Below, piece after piece: positions 33,796 through 40,745 of a stretch of 42,681 nt of DNA. Numbering within the stretch: position 1 is the stretch's first letter; each line of letters opens with the position of its first letter. The position numbers were made by a program, and so were the translations under genes. A model generated the notes under the pieces. It saw only the letters and a list, made by a program, of their open reading frames with translations. It had not been told where the DNA came from and searched no databases. The DNA comes from a virus: the IMG/VR virus record IMGVR_UViG_3300033571_020069, positions 1 to 42,681 of that record; one strand, written 5' to 3'.

Positions 33796-34056
33796 TTATA
33801 AATACTTTCTGAACATGTTTCTTAAAAACTGTTCTTCTTCTTGTGTAAATTTATATACATGTTCAATCAATTGATTGAATTTTGATTGATATTCTAATTC
33901 GAGCATGCCTAAATTTTCTTTACCTACATCTTCATCTCTCAATAATTCAGGATATTCATCTTGAATGTATTCAATGACTTCTTTAATGTCGTCATCGTTG
34001 CATTGGTCTAAAAATGAATCGATGCCTATTTCTACATTAGTGTATACGTATCCCAT
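33796..34056 (-). CDS. Small acidic protein of unknown function
   Basis: 86 aa, strongly acidic and helical (DDDIKEVIEYIQDEYPEL, FTQEEEQFLRNMFRKYL). No domain recognised. It sits 5 bp past the lipoprotein gene and 33 bp before another lipoprotein gene. Confidence 0.6.
   Translation of the reverse strand: MGYVYTNVEIGIDSFLDQCNDDDIKEVIEYIQDEYPELLRDEDVGKENLGMLELEYQSKFNQLIEHVYKFTQEEEQFLRNMFRKYL
33798..33804 (-). promoter_or_regulatory. TATTTAT element at the end of the 86-aa gene
   Basis: Made by the terminal Lys-Tyr-Leu-stop codons of the 86-aa gene, 35 nt before the lipoprotein ATG. Spacing is longer than usual, so it may be chance. Confidence 0.25.
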
Positions 34057-34061
34057 ATTAC

Positions 34062-34472
34062 CTATCTTTTAAAAATTAATTGTTGATTATCTCTAAATAA
34101 ATAAATTTCATTTATTGTCAATTTATTAAAATACCATTCACCTTCTAATCGTGTAAACACATTATTTTGAGGTATCCAAAATTTAATTATTGTGCCATCT
34201 GCATAATCGTATATTTCCCAAACCGCCCATATTTCTGAAAGGGGATGTTTAAAAATTAATCTTTCTGCACATGTTGCGTCTTCACTAAAATTTGCCCAAT
34301 ATTTACTCATTATTTTTGTACTGTCACTTCCATTCTCAATATATTTTGATATCATCCAATTTGAAGTGTTATTGAAGATTTTTTTAGGTTCCGCTAATTT
34401 TTTAGGTGTTATTGAATCTTCTTTTGTACAAGCTAATAATGAAATAAATAGTATTAAAAATATTTTATTCAT
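34062..34472 (-). CDS. Predicted surface lipoprotein
   Basis: 136 aa from the ATG at 34470-34472; a longer frame would start inside the neighbouring tRNA, so it is rejected. The signal peptide (MNKIFLILFISLLAC) has lipobox LLAC. The mature end C-T-K-E-D-S fits the Bacteroidota export signal (Lys then two acidic residues). The body is rich in aromatic residues (WMISKYI, AVWEIYDYADGTI, EGEWYFNKL), like small lipocalin-type or beta-barrel lipoproteins. Function unknown. Confidence 0.75.
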   Translation of the reverse strand: MNKIFLILFISLLACTKEDSITPKKLAEPKKIFNNTSNWMISKYIENGSDSTKIMSKYWANFSEDATCAERLIFKHPLSEIWAVWEIYDYADGTIIKFWIPQNNVFTRLEGEWYFNKLTINEIYLFRDNQQLIFKR

Positions 34473-34487
34473 ATATTTGTTTTTTCG

Positions 34488-34572
34488 TACTCGGAGAGGG
34501 AATCGAACCCTCACTCTCGCAATGAGAACAGGATTTTAAGTCCTGCGTGTCTACCTATTCCACCACCCGAGC
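34488..34572 (-). tRNA. tRNA-Leu (anticodon UAA)
   Basis: The 85-nt gene has acceptor GCTCGGG/TCCGAGT (two G-U pairs), anticodon loop CTTAAAA closed by CAGGA/TCCTG, a long variable arm and the T-arm GAGGGTTCGATTCCCTC. The anticodon TAA reads UUA. CCA is not encoded. Confidence 0.93.
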
Positions 34573-34581
34573 ATTTAGGAT

Positions 34582-34890
34582 TTATTCATCCTCATCGTCA
34601 TTTCCCCAATATGCATCATCGGTAGTTGACCAATCCTCCATTTCGTCATCATCACCATCATATATGGAATATAAATCATCAAATGCATCATCTTCATCAC
34701 ATTCGTCACATTCATCATATTCTGTTATGTCTGCATCCACTTCGCTTAATTCACTAAATGCTGTCTCCATAGATTCCAATCTGGTCATCCCCTGATCGAT
34801 GTATTTTTTAGATGCTGCAATAACTGCGTTTCTAATTCCAAGAGATTCCGATTCCATTAAAATTTCTTCAATTAATTGTTCGTTTGTCAT
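34582..34890 (-). CDS. Acidic protein with Asp/Glu-rich tail
   Basis: 102 aa. The first 45 residues are helical (EQLIEEILMESESLGIRN, ESMETAFSEL); the rest is an Asp/Glu-rich, low-complexity tail (DECDECDEDDAFDD, DEEDD-like end). Such tails can mimic DNA, as in Ocr-type anti-restriction proteins, but the fold is not evident. It ends 9 bp from the tRNA-Leu. Confidence 0.6.
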   Translation of the reverse strand: MTNEQLIEEILMESESLGIRNAVIAASKKYIDQGMTRLESMETAFSELSEVDADITEYDECDECDEDDAFDDLYSIYDGDDDEMEDWSTTDDAYWGNDDEDE

Positions 34891-34908
34891 TGTCCTCTTT
34901 TTTTGATG

Positions 34909-34940
34909 AAAAGATAAATAAAAAATATGATATAACCAAA
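34909..34940 (-). promoter_or_regulatory. Weak Bacteroidota-type promoter upstream of the acidic gene
   Basis: TTTG at 34937-34940 and TATCTTTT (one off TAnnTTTG) at 34909-34916, with a 20-bp spacer, in the 95-bp gap. AGAGGA lies next to the ATG. Confidence 0.3.
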
Positions 34941-34985
34941 TATTTTTTTAAAAAAGTTATCGTCCCTTAACGGATTATTTAAAAA

Positions 34986-35306
34986 TTATTTTGTTTGTTT
35001 AGTGGGCTCATACCCATTTTTATACATTTCTGTTAATTTAAATTCTGTCTTATCAATCCTGCTGTCGATATATCTATTAAGTTCAGCAATTTCACGTTGT
35101 AATTGCTCTGTTTTAGAATCGATTAATCGTTGCATTTGATCTAATTCAATATCAATTCTTCTATGTACTTCTGAAATTTCAATAGTGAAATGATTGATAT
35201 CTTTTTCTGTTTGTCCAATTCTTTTTAACATATTAACCATCAGATAAACTTCAAGTCCAATCAAAGCCAATCCAATACCTAATACGAAATAAATTACTTC
35301 TGTCAT
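34986..35306 (-). CDS. Membrane-anchored coiled-coil protein
   Basis: 106 aa. A single N-terminal transmembrane segment (residues ~4-25) precedes a long charged coiled coil (GQTEKDINHFTIEISEVHRR, DQMQRLIDSKTEQLQREI). The layout fits membrane-tethered scaffold or spanin-like proteins; nothing more can be said. It follows tRNA-fMet. Confidence 0.6.
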   Translation of the reverse strand: MTEVIYFVLGIGLALIGLEVYLMVNMLKRIGQTEKDINHFTIEISEVHRRIDIELDQMQRLIDSKTEQLQREIAELNRYIDSRIDKTEFKLTEMYKNGYEPTKQTK

Positions 35307-35342
35307 ATTATTTTCCCATTAATGTCAAAGAACGATAACTTG

Positions 35343-35416
<74 letters not shown>

Positions 35417-35422
35417 ATCAGA

Positions 35423-35614
35423 TTAAGCAAACTTAAATTGCTTAATTATTTCATTTTTAAAAAGTATATATTCGTCAATAATTGTATTAAATAAATGAGG
35501 TTCAATAGGTTCTATTCCTGAAACTGTGTTTGTTTTTTCATCAAAGTGGCAACCTGTTTCAATTGTTGTACCTCCTGCCCATACTGCAACTAATTTTGCA
35601 TTCGCATTATTCAT
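35423..35614 (-). CDS. Small protein of unknown function
   Basis: 63 aa (AVWAGGTTIETGCHFDEKTN, EPHLFNTIIDEYILFKNEII). No domain recognised. It lies just upstream of tRNA-fMet, 6 bp away, with a TATTTAT core 19 nt before its ATG and an AAAAGG site. Confidence 0.6.
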   Translation of the reverse strand: MNNANAKLVAVWAGGTTIETGCHFDEKTNTVSGIEPIEPHLFNTIIDEYILFKNEIIKQFKFA

Positions 35615-35633
35615 AACTACCTTTTATTTTAAT

Positions 35634-35640
35634 ATAAATA
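35634..35640 (-). promoter_or_regulatory. Candidate late promoter core (TATTTAT) for the 63-aa/tRNA-fMet unit
   Basis: Minus strand reads CGTATTTATATTAAAATAA, 19 nt before the ATG at 35614. The 99-bp gap to 35713 holds no other feature. Confidence 0.45.
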
Positions 35641-35713
35641 CGATATAAATTATCAATATTATAATCCAACAAATTCTTATCGTATTTTCATTTAATGGAA
35701 AATAATTTTTCAT

Positions 35714-35935
35714 TTAAAATGGAATTTCAACCGATTCAACTAATTTAAACATAGTATCTGATAATTTATCCACTCTATATATATCATTTCCACATTCAAT
35801 AAAATCAGCGTAGTCTTTATCGAATTGCTCTAATTTAGAATATGCATCTTCTACTGATGTTGCGTGGACAAATACTTCCCAATCAAACTGCTCATTGGCG
35901 CTGGCAGAAACTCTGAAAATTTTAAATTCTGACAT
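35714..35935 (-). CDS. Small alpha/beta protein, possible paralogue of the 84-aa protein
   Basis: 73 aa. The order FKIFRVSASANEQFDW, EVFVHATSVEDAYSKL, DFIECGNDIYRVDKL parallels the 84-aa neighbour (YKVVFKKITPMSA, IFIDAKNHQDAYFKL), with a shared beta-strand, [AT]-x-x-x-x-DAY-x-KL and a C-terminal strand. A distant tandem paralogue is likely. Function unknown. Confidence 0.6.
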   Translation of the reverse strand: MSEFKIFRVSASANEQFDWEVFVHATSVEDAYSKLEQFDKDYADFIECGNDIYRVDKLSDTMFKLVESVEIPF

Positions 35936-35981
35936 AACTCTTTTTTAATTACAATATAAAGATACTAATTTTTTATTATTG

Positions 35982-36236
35982 TCACAACTTAATTAAAACT
36001 TTTTTTCCTAAAATATCATTATATGTTTTAATTTCACCATATTCATCTTCAATATATTGCACCGATTTTTGTTCATCTGATGTCAATTTAAAATATGCAT
36101 CTTGATGATTTTTTGCATCGATGAAAATATAGTACACAGCTGACATAGGTGTTATTTTTTTAAATACAACCTTGTATCTCTCGTTGCTGTTATTTGACAG
36201 AAGTCGTCTTACTTTTCTTTTTAGATACTTTAACAT
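35982..36236 (-). CDS. Small basic alpha/beta protein, possible paralogue of the 73-aa protein
   Basis: 84 aa. The first 20 residues are very basic (LKYLKRKVRRLLSNN); the rest shares the DAY-x-KL pattern with the 73-aa protein. The gene overlaps the 3' end of the upstream gene by 47 bp in another frame, a longer overlap than elsewhere in the window. Confidence 0.55.
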   Translation of the reverse strand: MLKYLKRKVRRLLSNNSNERYKVVFKKITPMSAVYYIFIDAKNHQDAYFKLTSDEQKSVQYIEDEYGEIKTYNDILGKKVLIKL

Positions 36237-36561
36237 GATTTACTAAATTTCCAATTTTTATTTTTTTAATACCATCATAAATCATAGAACATTTTTCATA
36301 AATTTCTAAATCCTCATAAATTTTTAAGTGCTCTTCTAATACTTCCAAAAATTCAGTTCTCTTTACATTTAATTGAATCCACTGGTCTATATCTTCTACA
36401 TAAATTCGAACATCTGTTATTTCTTTAGTATTAGTGGAAATATTTTCTAAAATTTTATTAATAATTAAATCCGATAAATCAGTTCTAATTGAGCAATCGA
36501 ACAATTGTGTAAATTCACTCATAGAACTTACTGAAATATTTGGGATATATTTATTTGCCAT
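36190..36561 (-). CDS. Protein of unknown function with Lys-rich tail
   Basis: 123 aa from the ATG at 36559-36561; the TTG one codon earlier is not needed. The middle is helical (DLIINKILENISTNTKEI, TEFLEVLEEHLKIYEDLEIY) and the C-terminus is basic (KVSKKKSKTTSVK). No domain recognised. A TATTTAT motif 5 nt upstream is too close to serve as its promoter. Confidence 0.5.
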   Translation of the reverse strand: MANKYIPNISVSSMSEFTQLFDCSIRTDLSDLIINKILENISTNTKEITDVRIYVEDIDQWIQLNVKRTEFLEVLEEHLKIYEDLEIYEKCSMIYDGIKKIKIGNLVNHVKVSKKKSKTTSVK

Positions 36562-36573
36562 CAATTATAAATA

Positions 36574-36765
36574 TCATTTATCCGAAGTATCTGATATAAC
36601 TGAATACATCATTGCCAAAGTTCCAAGCATAGCCATAAGTAGGCAGCAAAACAATTCACTTAATGGGTCTGCAAAATAAATATATTTTTGCATATCACCC
36701 GTTAAAAGAGATGCTGAAATTGCCATACATAAAATTCCTAATAAAAAGATTAAAATAACTTTCAT
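36574..36765 (-). CDS. Small two-helix membrane protein
   Basis: 63 aa with two hydrophobic segments (residues ~3-21 and ~38-56, LFCCLLMAMLGTLAMMYSV). The layout is like a small holin or inner-membrane anti-defence protein, but no family fits. It lies 2 bp from the next membrane protein gene, so they may act together. Confidence 0.55.
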   Translation of the reverse strand: MKVILIFLLGILCMAISASLLTGDMQKYIYFADPLSELFCCLLMAMLGTLAMMYSVISDTSDK

Positions 36766-36767
36766 GT

Positions 36768-37220
36768 TTAATTGTTTTTGTTTACAGCATAAAGATACGA
36801 CTTATTTCGAATATTGTCAAATTTTTTTTGTGATTTTGAGCACTTTTTAAATAAAAAAATCATAAAAAGAACAAAAATAATCTTAAAAATTAATTGTGAA
36901 ATAGGGCCACCAATCATTAACCATATTTTGTCTATAAACGCCGTTTGACCTATTCTCAAAATAGGCATTCCCCAAAATAGATTTAGTACGTAATCAAAAA
37001 TTAAATAGAATATAGAAGAGTTTAAAATAAACAATAAAAATGTACATATTGTACAATTTTTGTTCACAGAAAAAATATAAGATATAGCAAATATTACTAT
37101 TGCTCTGAAAATAAATCTGGGTAAATGATTAGTAAAAAAATTAAATGACAAAAATAGTTTAGCATCAAACAACGCAGAACCTACGCCGAATAAAACTGTT
37201 AAAATAATGCTTATAACCAT
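36768..37220 (-). CDS. Polytopic membrane protein
   Basis: 150 aa, with about four hydrophobic segments (SIILTVLFGVGSALFDA, FIFRAIVIFAISYIFSV, TFLLFILNSSIFYLIFDYVL, QLIFKIIFVLFMIFLF), a loop containing GMPILRIGQTAFIDK, and a basic C-terminus. The plan is like small VanZ- or GtrA-type proteins, with no clear match. It may change host membrane or surface. Confidence 0.6.
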   Translation of the reverse strand: MVISIILTVLFGVGSALFDAKLFLSFNFFTNHLPRFIFRAIVIFAISYIFSVNKNCTICTFLLFILNSSIFYLIFDYVLNLFWGMPILRIGQTAFIDKIWLMIGGPISQLIFKIIFVLFMIFLFKKCSKSQKKFDNIRNKSYLYAVNKNN

Positions 37221-37223
37221 AAG

Positions 37224-37496
37224 TTATTTTTTCCAAACATCTCGACTATTTTGCGTATAATATGTGCCTTTATAATTTGATATAACCGATTTAATTGCAC
37301 CCTTAATTGCAGATTGCAAATCTTTCAGTAATAAATTTTGTTCTTTTCCATCTTTTGTCGAAGATATTAAATCGGGATTATGTCTACTTGAAAAATATTT
37401 TAATACAATATCACGTGATAATCTGGTAAGTTCTGAATCATCCATAACTAATTTTTCAGTTATAGTATTTTCATTAATTAGTTTTTTAAGCTTCAT
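37224..37496 (-). CDS. Small protein with capsid-targeting-like N-terminus
   Basis: 90 aa. The first 14 residues (MKLKKLINENTITE) repeat the basic start and the I-x-E ending of the signature family. The remainder is helical and contains ELTRLSRDIVLKYFSSRH and LQSAIKGAIKSVISNYKG. No domain recognised. It lies after a large hairpin. Confidence 0.55.
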   Translation of the reverse strand: MKLKKLINENTITEKLVMDDSELTRLSRDIVLKYFSSRHNPDLISSTKDGKEQNLLLKDLQSAIKGAIKSVISNYKGTYYTQNSRDVWKK

Positions 37497-37505
37497 ATAA
37501 TACCT

Positions 37506-37560
37506 TTAAAAAATAGGGGTTCAATTTCATATTATAAATATTACTTTTGAACCCTATTTA
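37506..37560 (-). terminator. Large-loop hairpin enclosing a TATTTAT element
   Basis: AAATAGGGTTCAA and TTGAACCCCTATTT (one extra C) can pair around a 22-nt loop that contains TATTTAT (37534-37540). A run of T follows on the minus strand. It could end the 106-aa gene transcript or act as a regulator of the 90-aa gene. Confidence 0.5.
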
Positions 37561-37576
37561 AATTAATTATACTGAT

Positions 37577-37897
37577 TTATTTTGTATAATAATCGAAAAT
37601 TTCCTTTTCATTTATACCACCATGTTTTTCAATGACTTCTTCGATAATAGAAATTGGGACATATCCATACACAGATTGTGTAGGATGTCGAGTATCGCTA
37701 TCGATGAATTCAATTATCAGATCCTCCTGTGCAGATGGATATCCTATTTCCATTGCTTCAAATTCTGTTGTGACTTTCTTTGGTATAGAATAACATATCT
37801 CATTCCCTTGTACAGACATTTCGAAACCATCCATACAAACAATTCTTGGACGATATCTTACTGCACCGCATTTGCTCATAAATTCTTTAAATGTCAT
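37577..37897 (-). CDS. Protein of unknown function
   Basis: 106 aa, mixed alpha/beta (ICYSIPKKVTTEFEAM, DLIIEFIDSDTRHPT, GYVPISIIEEVIEKHGG). No family recognised. It is 18 bp downstream of the 63-aa gene. Confidence 0.6.
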   Translation of the reverse strand: MTFKEFMSKCGAVRYRPRIVCMDGFEMSVQGNEICYSIPKKVTTEFEAMEIGYPSAQEDLIIEFIDSDTRHPTQSVYGYVPISIIEEVIEKHGGINEKEIFDYYTK

Positions 37898-37915
37898 TTT
37901 AAGTGATTTAGTTAA

Positions 37916-38107
37916 TTAATAAGATTCTTCTAATATTTCATCAATTTCTTCAATATCATTCGATGTTATAATTCGCTCAATTTTTTTTAATTCGACATTT
38001 GATGGAAGTTTAATGTTTTGCATTGATATGAAATCATCTACAATTGAATCAATAGAACTATTAGTTTCATTGAAATCATTAAAATAGTAATTTTTAATCC
38101 GACTCAT
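37916..38107 (-). CDS. Small acidic protein of unknown function
   Basis: 63 aa, acidic and helical, ending EIDEILEESY. No domain recognised. The gap of 16 bp to the 177-aa gene suggests co-transcription from the promoter at 38681. Confidence 0.55.
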   Translation of the reverse strand: MSRIKNYYFNDFNETNSSIDSIVDDFISMQNIKLPSNVELKKIERIITSNDIEEIDEILEESY

Positions 38108-38123
38108 TTTATTAAGATTGAAA

Positions 38124-38657
38124 TTAACAAATCATGTGAGCCATTCCCATCTCTACCCACATCCACTTTTCAGGGAACTCAATCAATTTATCCACTTGGT
38201 CTGAACGTAAACAAACCTTTTTTCCACTTGGGAATGTTACCCAAAACTCATTTCCTATTGTATGGACAGCTGCTCGTTCTTCTAAAAATGAGCTACGAAC
38301 ATCATACGATTCAGAACGTTCTTTCGCCACTGCCTCTGCTCGTGGGTCTGATTCTGGATGAGCATCTGATTGGTATTTTCCACGAGGCAACGGACCAATT
38401 TTGGATGATTGGAATGGAAACATTTCGATTTCTCCTTCCATTTCTTTAGGTATTTCCACAGGTACATACACTGCAAATTCCCATCCATGTTGCAGATTGA
38501 TGGCATCTGCCGATAGGCTTTCAGGAATCTTGACAGATGTGACACTCGCACACTCGTCAAATGTATCGAATCCTCGCGACCCACGAGGAGAATCTGATTT
38601 CTTAAAACGCTCACCTGGCTTGACCGTTGTGTGAGTAAAATAATAAATGACTTTCAT
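38124..38657 (-). CDS. Protein of unknown function, GC-rich, likely imported
   Basis: 177 aa. No domain recognised; segments include GSRGFDTFDECASVTSVKIP, IEMFPFQSSKIGPLPRGKY and EFWVTFPSGKKVCLRSDQVD. I counted 27-29 G/C per 60 bases in its 5' part against about 15 per 60 in the gene just downstream, so the base composition differs sharply. It is preceded by the best host-type promoter in the window, which suggests early expression and a recent source. Confidence 0.65.
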   Translation of the reverse strand: MKVIYYFTHTTVKPGERFKKSDSPRGSRGFDTFDECASVTSVKIPESLSADAINLQHGWEFAVYVPVEIPKEMEGEIEMFPFQSSKIGPLPRGKYQSDAHPESDPRAEAVAKERSESYDVRSSFLEERAAVHTIGNEFWVTFPSGKKVCLRSDQVDKLIEFPEKWMWVEMGMAHMIC

Positions 38658-38680
38658 AACTATCTCTTTTAATTACATAA

Positions 38681-38711
38681 CAAATATACAACTTTTTTAC
38701 TAACTTGTCAA
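38681..38711 (-). promoter_or_regulatory. Strong Bacteroidota-type promoter for the 177-aa gene
   Basis: TATATTTG (-7, exact TAnnTTTG) at 38681-38688 and TTGA (-33) at 38708-38711, with a 19-bp spacer. It lies about 23 bp upstream of the ATG. Confidence 0.7.
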
Positions 38712-38745
38712 TAGATAATCAAATAATTTTAAAAATATTTTAAAT

Positions 38746-38768
38746 AAAAAAGGCTCGAAAATCGAGCC
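38746..38768 (-). terminator. Rho-independent terminator after the HTH-like gene
   Basis: GGCTCGA, short loop, TCGAGCC, then six T on the minus strand. It lies between the 68-aa gene and the next promoter. Confidence 0.85.
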
Positions 38769-38793
38769 CATATAAACACATGCATTTTTAAAT

Positions 38794-39000
38794 CTAATAA
38801 TTTCGTATTTTTTCATCTTCTATTTTATCCCATGCTTTTAAAATTGCATCTAATCTAATTTTGTTCATTACAATTTTTCCGGCATGATTTAAGTATTGGC
38901 TAATTATAGTTGAATGTACGCCTGATAATTCTGATAATACTTTAGTTTCTCCGTGCTGAATTACTTTTTTTATTGACTTTAATTTTTCTACTTTATTCAT
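38794..39000 (-). CDS. Small HTH-like DNA-binding protein
   Basis: 68 aa. The order GETKVLSELSGVHSTIISQY then LNHAGKIVMNKIRLDAILKAW follows a helix-turn-helix pattern (LSELSGVHSTIISQYLNH), like a short phage repressor or XRE-type regulator. It sits at the border between the accessory region and the capsid-targeting family, and ends in a strong terminator. Confidence 0.6.
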   Translation of the reverse strand: MNKVEKLKSIKKVIQHGETKVLSELSGVHSTIISQYLNHAGKIVMNKIRLDAILKAWDKIEDEKIRNY

Positions 39001-39011
39001 TGATAAAAAAT

Positions 39012-39380
39012 TTACAAACCTAATTCAGAATCTTTAGCTTTATTAGTTGTATTTCCTGTTGCAGCGCCTCTCCATACTTGTCGTATAAATTCTATATCTA
39101 TTCCTTTAGACGCCATAGAAAGTAATTCTTTTTTAATCACATCCAAAGATTTAGAACCGATAGATGTAGATGAATTCGCCATAACCGCAGCTCCATCTTC
39201 TTTAGCGGTATTAATCAATTTTTGCATTTGAGAACTTGAAGGTAAACTTCCTCTATCTGCAATCATTTTAATTTGCTTCAATAGAATTTCTGTTCTTTTA
39301 AATGATGCATCTTCTTTTATAAGTTCTCGCCTAACATACTCACGTATTAAAGTACGAAGTTTTTGTATTTTTTTATTCAT
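39012..39380 (-). CDS. Small protein with capsid-targeting-like N-terminus
   Basis: 122 aa. The first 23 residues are a basic amphipathic helix (RTLIREYVRRELIKE) ending in I-K-E. The rest is helical with a Gly/Ser-rich part (GSLPSSSQMQKLI, SSTSIGSKSLDVIK). No domain recognised. AAAAGG lies before the ATG. It is 18 bp after the 398-aa gene. Confidence 0.6.
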   Translation of the reverse strand: MNKKIQKLRTLIREYVRRELIKEDASFKRTEILLKQIKMIADRGSLPSSSQMQKLINTAKEDGAAVMANSSTSIGSKSLDVIKKELLSMASKGIDIEFIRQVWRGAATGNTTNKAKDSELGL

Positions 39381-39398
39381 TAGATATACCTTTTGAAA

Positions 39399-39737
39399 TT
39401 AGAATGCTGCCTGCATTTTATTGGAATGATCAGGATATTGTTGCTTAAATGTTTGCAATAACATTTTTACATATCCATCTCTCATTTTTATTAATTTTTC
39501 ACGTTCTTTATCATTCATACTCCAATTATCATTCAGTCTGTTTGTGATAGTTTGAAGTGTCTTTTGGGACGGGTCTTTCAATAATTTAGCCAACTCCACT
39601 GCCGCTTCACTATGTAAATTTCTATCTGTCAAAGTAGATATCTTTTTTATGACCTTGTCTAAATTAATTTCAACATTTTCGTTTAGTTGCTTACGAATTT
39701 GTGCTTTTACTATTTTAGTTAAATATCCGTTTCTCAT
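39399..39737 (-). CDS. Possible nested gene inside the ParB-like ORF
   Basis: ATG at 39735-39737 (residue 287 of the 398-aa frame) has AAAGGA 8-9 nt upstream, in a leader almost identical to that of the 41024 gene. It would give 112 aa with its own basic helix ending in L-N-E, then LHSEAAVELAKLL, similar to FHTEAKTLAAQL in the 207-aa protein. In-frame without a stop from upstream. Confidence 0.45.
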   Translation of the reverse strand: MRNGYLTKIVKAQIRKQLNENVEINLDKVIKKISTLTDRNLHSEAAVELAKLLKDPSQKTLQTITNRLNDNWSMNDKEREKLIKMRDGYVKMLLQTFKQQYPDHSNKMQAAF

Positions 39738-40595
39738 TTTTTTAGATTCCTTTACGTCTTCTGGTTTAGGGTTGATGAAGTTTACTATTCCCTTCTTTAA
39801 CAGGGAATCAAAATTAGGGGCATCTCCAGTCTGTGGCATAACATTTCTATCAGGAGCACCAGAAACAGGAGCGTTTTTAGTCTGCATCATTTTAACATTA
39901 TTCCAAATAAAATCGGCTATCGATTCAGGAGTATCACCTTTACCATTCTTTTTAAATATATCAATTGATTTCTGTTGTATATTTGAAGTGACTAAATCAA
40001 TTATTTGACTTTTAGTTGCAGTCAACATATTAATACCTGATGCATTAGATAAGGGCAACCCCCCAGTGTCAGCAGCGATGGCCATGTGTACTGCTTTAAG
40101 TGCATCCAATGGTTTAAGACTCCCATTAATATCCAAAACGTTAACACTAGAGTTTGGATTTACTGCATATATTTGCGACCATCTATGATGACCATCAATT
40201 ATATATTTTCCATTATAAGTAATAACAGGTGGGATATTAGGATTTCCTTTTAAAAAACTATCGAGGGTATTAAATCTATCACTCATTAAATTATTTAAAG
40301 ACGACCCTTGCTCAATGACATTTTGTGTAGGAATTAATTTAGATGCAGGTAACTTTTTTTGGGTCACATTCATCTTTTCATCGTCTTCATTCCCATCGGT
40401 CAATCCAGCACCAATAATTGCGTTTACCTTGGGGTCAGCCGCCATTGACTTAAACTTCGCAACAAATTGCGCAATAGGCATTTTAACGATTTTATTTATG
40501 TCCTCGGCGCTTGCCTCCATTATACGCCTTTGGCGTAAAAAATTTTGAACCTCTTCTCTAACCAATCTTTTTAAATATTGCATGTTGCCTTGCAT
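39399..40595 (-). CDS. ParB-like domain protein with two signature helices
   Basis: 398 aa. The N-terminal helix (LKRLVREEVQNFL, then QRRIME) fits the capsid-targeting-like signature. Residues about 85-180 hold a ParB/sulfiredoxin-like domain: SKLIPTQNVIEQG, YIIDGHHRWSQ (134-141) and GSLKPLDALKAVH. This fold binds or cuts DNA or transfers phosphate. From residue 287 the frame carries a second signature start (MRNGYLTKIVKAQIRKQLNE) with its own ribosome site. It may be a fusion of two former genes or give two products. AAAGGA precedes the first ATG. Confidence 0.75.
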   Translation of the reverse strand: MQGNMQYLKRLVREEVQNFLRQRRIMEASAEDINKIVKMPIAQFVAKFKSMAADPKVNAIIGAGLTDGNEDDEKMNVTQKKLPASKLIPTQNVIEQGSSLNNLMSDRFNTLDSFLKGNPNIPPVITYNGKYIIDGHHRWSQIYAVNPNSSVNVLDINGSLKPLDALKAVHMAIAADTGGLPLSNASGINMLTATKSQIIDLVTSNIQQKSIDIFKKNGKGDTPESIADFIWNNVKMMQTKNAPVSGAPDRNVMPQTGDAPNFDSLLKKGIVNFINPKPEDVKESKKMRNGYLTKIVKAQIRKQLNENVEINLDKVIKKISTLTDRNLHSEAAVELAKLLKDPSQKTLQTITNRLNDNWSMNDKEREKLIKMRDGYVKMLLQTFKQQYPDHSNKMQAAF

Positions 40596-40613
40596 TATAA
40601 AATCCTTTTATAA

Positions 40614-40620
40614 ATAAATA
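40614..40620 (-). promoter_or_regulatory. Candidate late promoter core (TATTTAT) for the 40595-38794 unit
   Basis: Minus strand reads TTGATATTTATTTATAAAAGG in part; two overlapping cores, the better 18 nt before the ATG. It lies in the 150-bp gap. Confidence 0.5.
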
Positions 40621-40642
40621 TCAAAATAGGATTGAAATTGCC

Positions 40643-40686
40643 CTATAAAGATAAAGAGTAATACTCGGACTTCCAAATATTACTCT
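40643..40686 (-). terminator. Hairpin with T-rich tail after the 92-aa gene
   Basis: AGAGTAATATTTGGA and TCCGAGTATTACTCT pair (with a few G-U) around a tiny loop, followed by a T-rich tail on the minus strand. It sits about 60 bp past the 92-aa gene stop, just before the candidate promoter. Confidence 0.6.
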
Positions 40687-40745
40687 CTTTTTTATATCAA
40701 TAAATTTTTAACAATTAAAATACTTTTTTCATGTCCTTATATTGC

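Noticed and set aside
34473-34514. Upstream extension of the lipoprotein gene
   Set aside because: The extension lies within tRNA-Leu and would bury the signal peptide.
36562-36564. TTG start one codon upstream of the 123-aa gene
   Set aside because: An ATG follows directly, so the TTG is not needed.
36567-36573. TATTTAT near the 123-aa gene as its promoter
   Set aside because: Only 5 nt from the ATG, which leaves no room for a leader.
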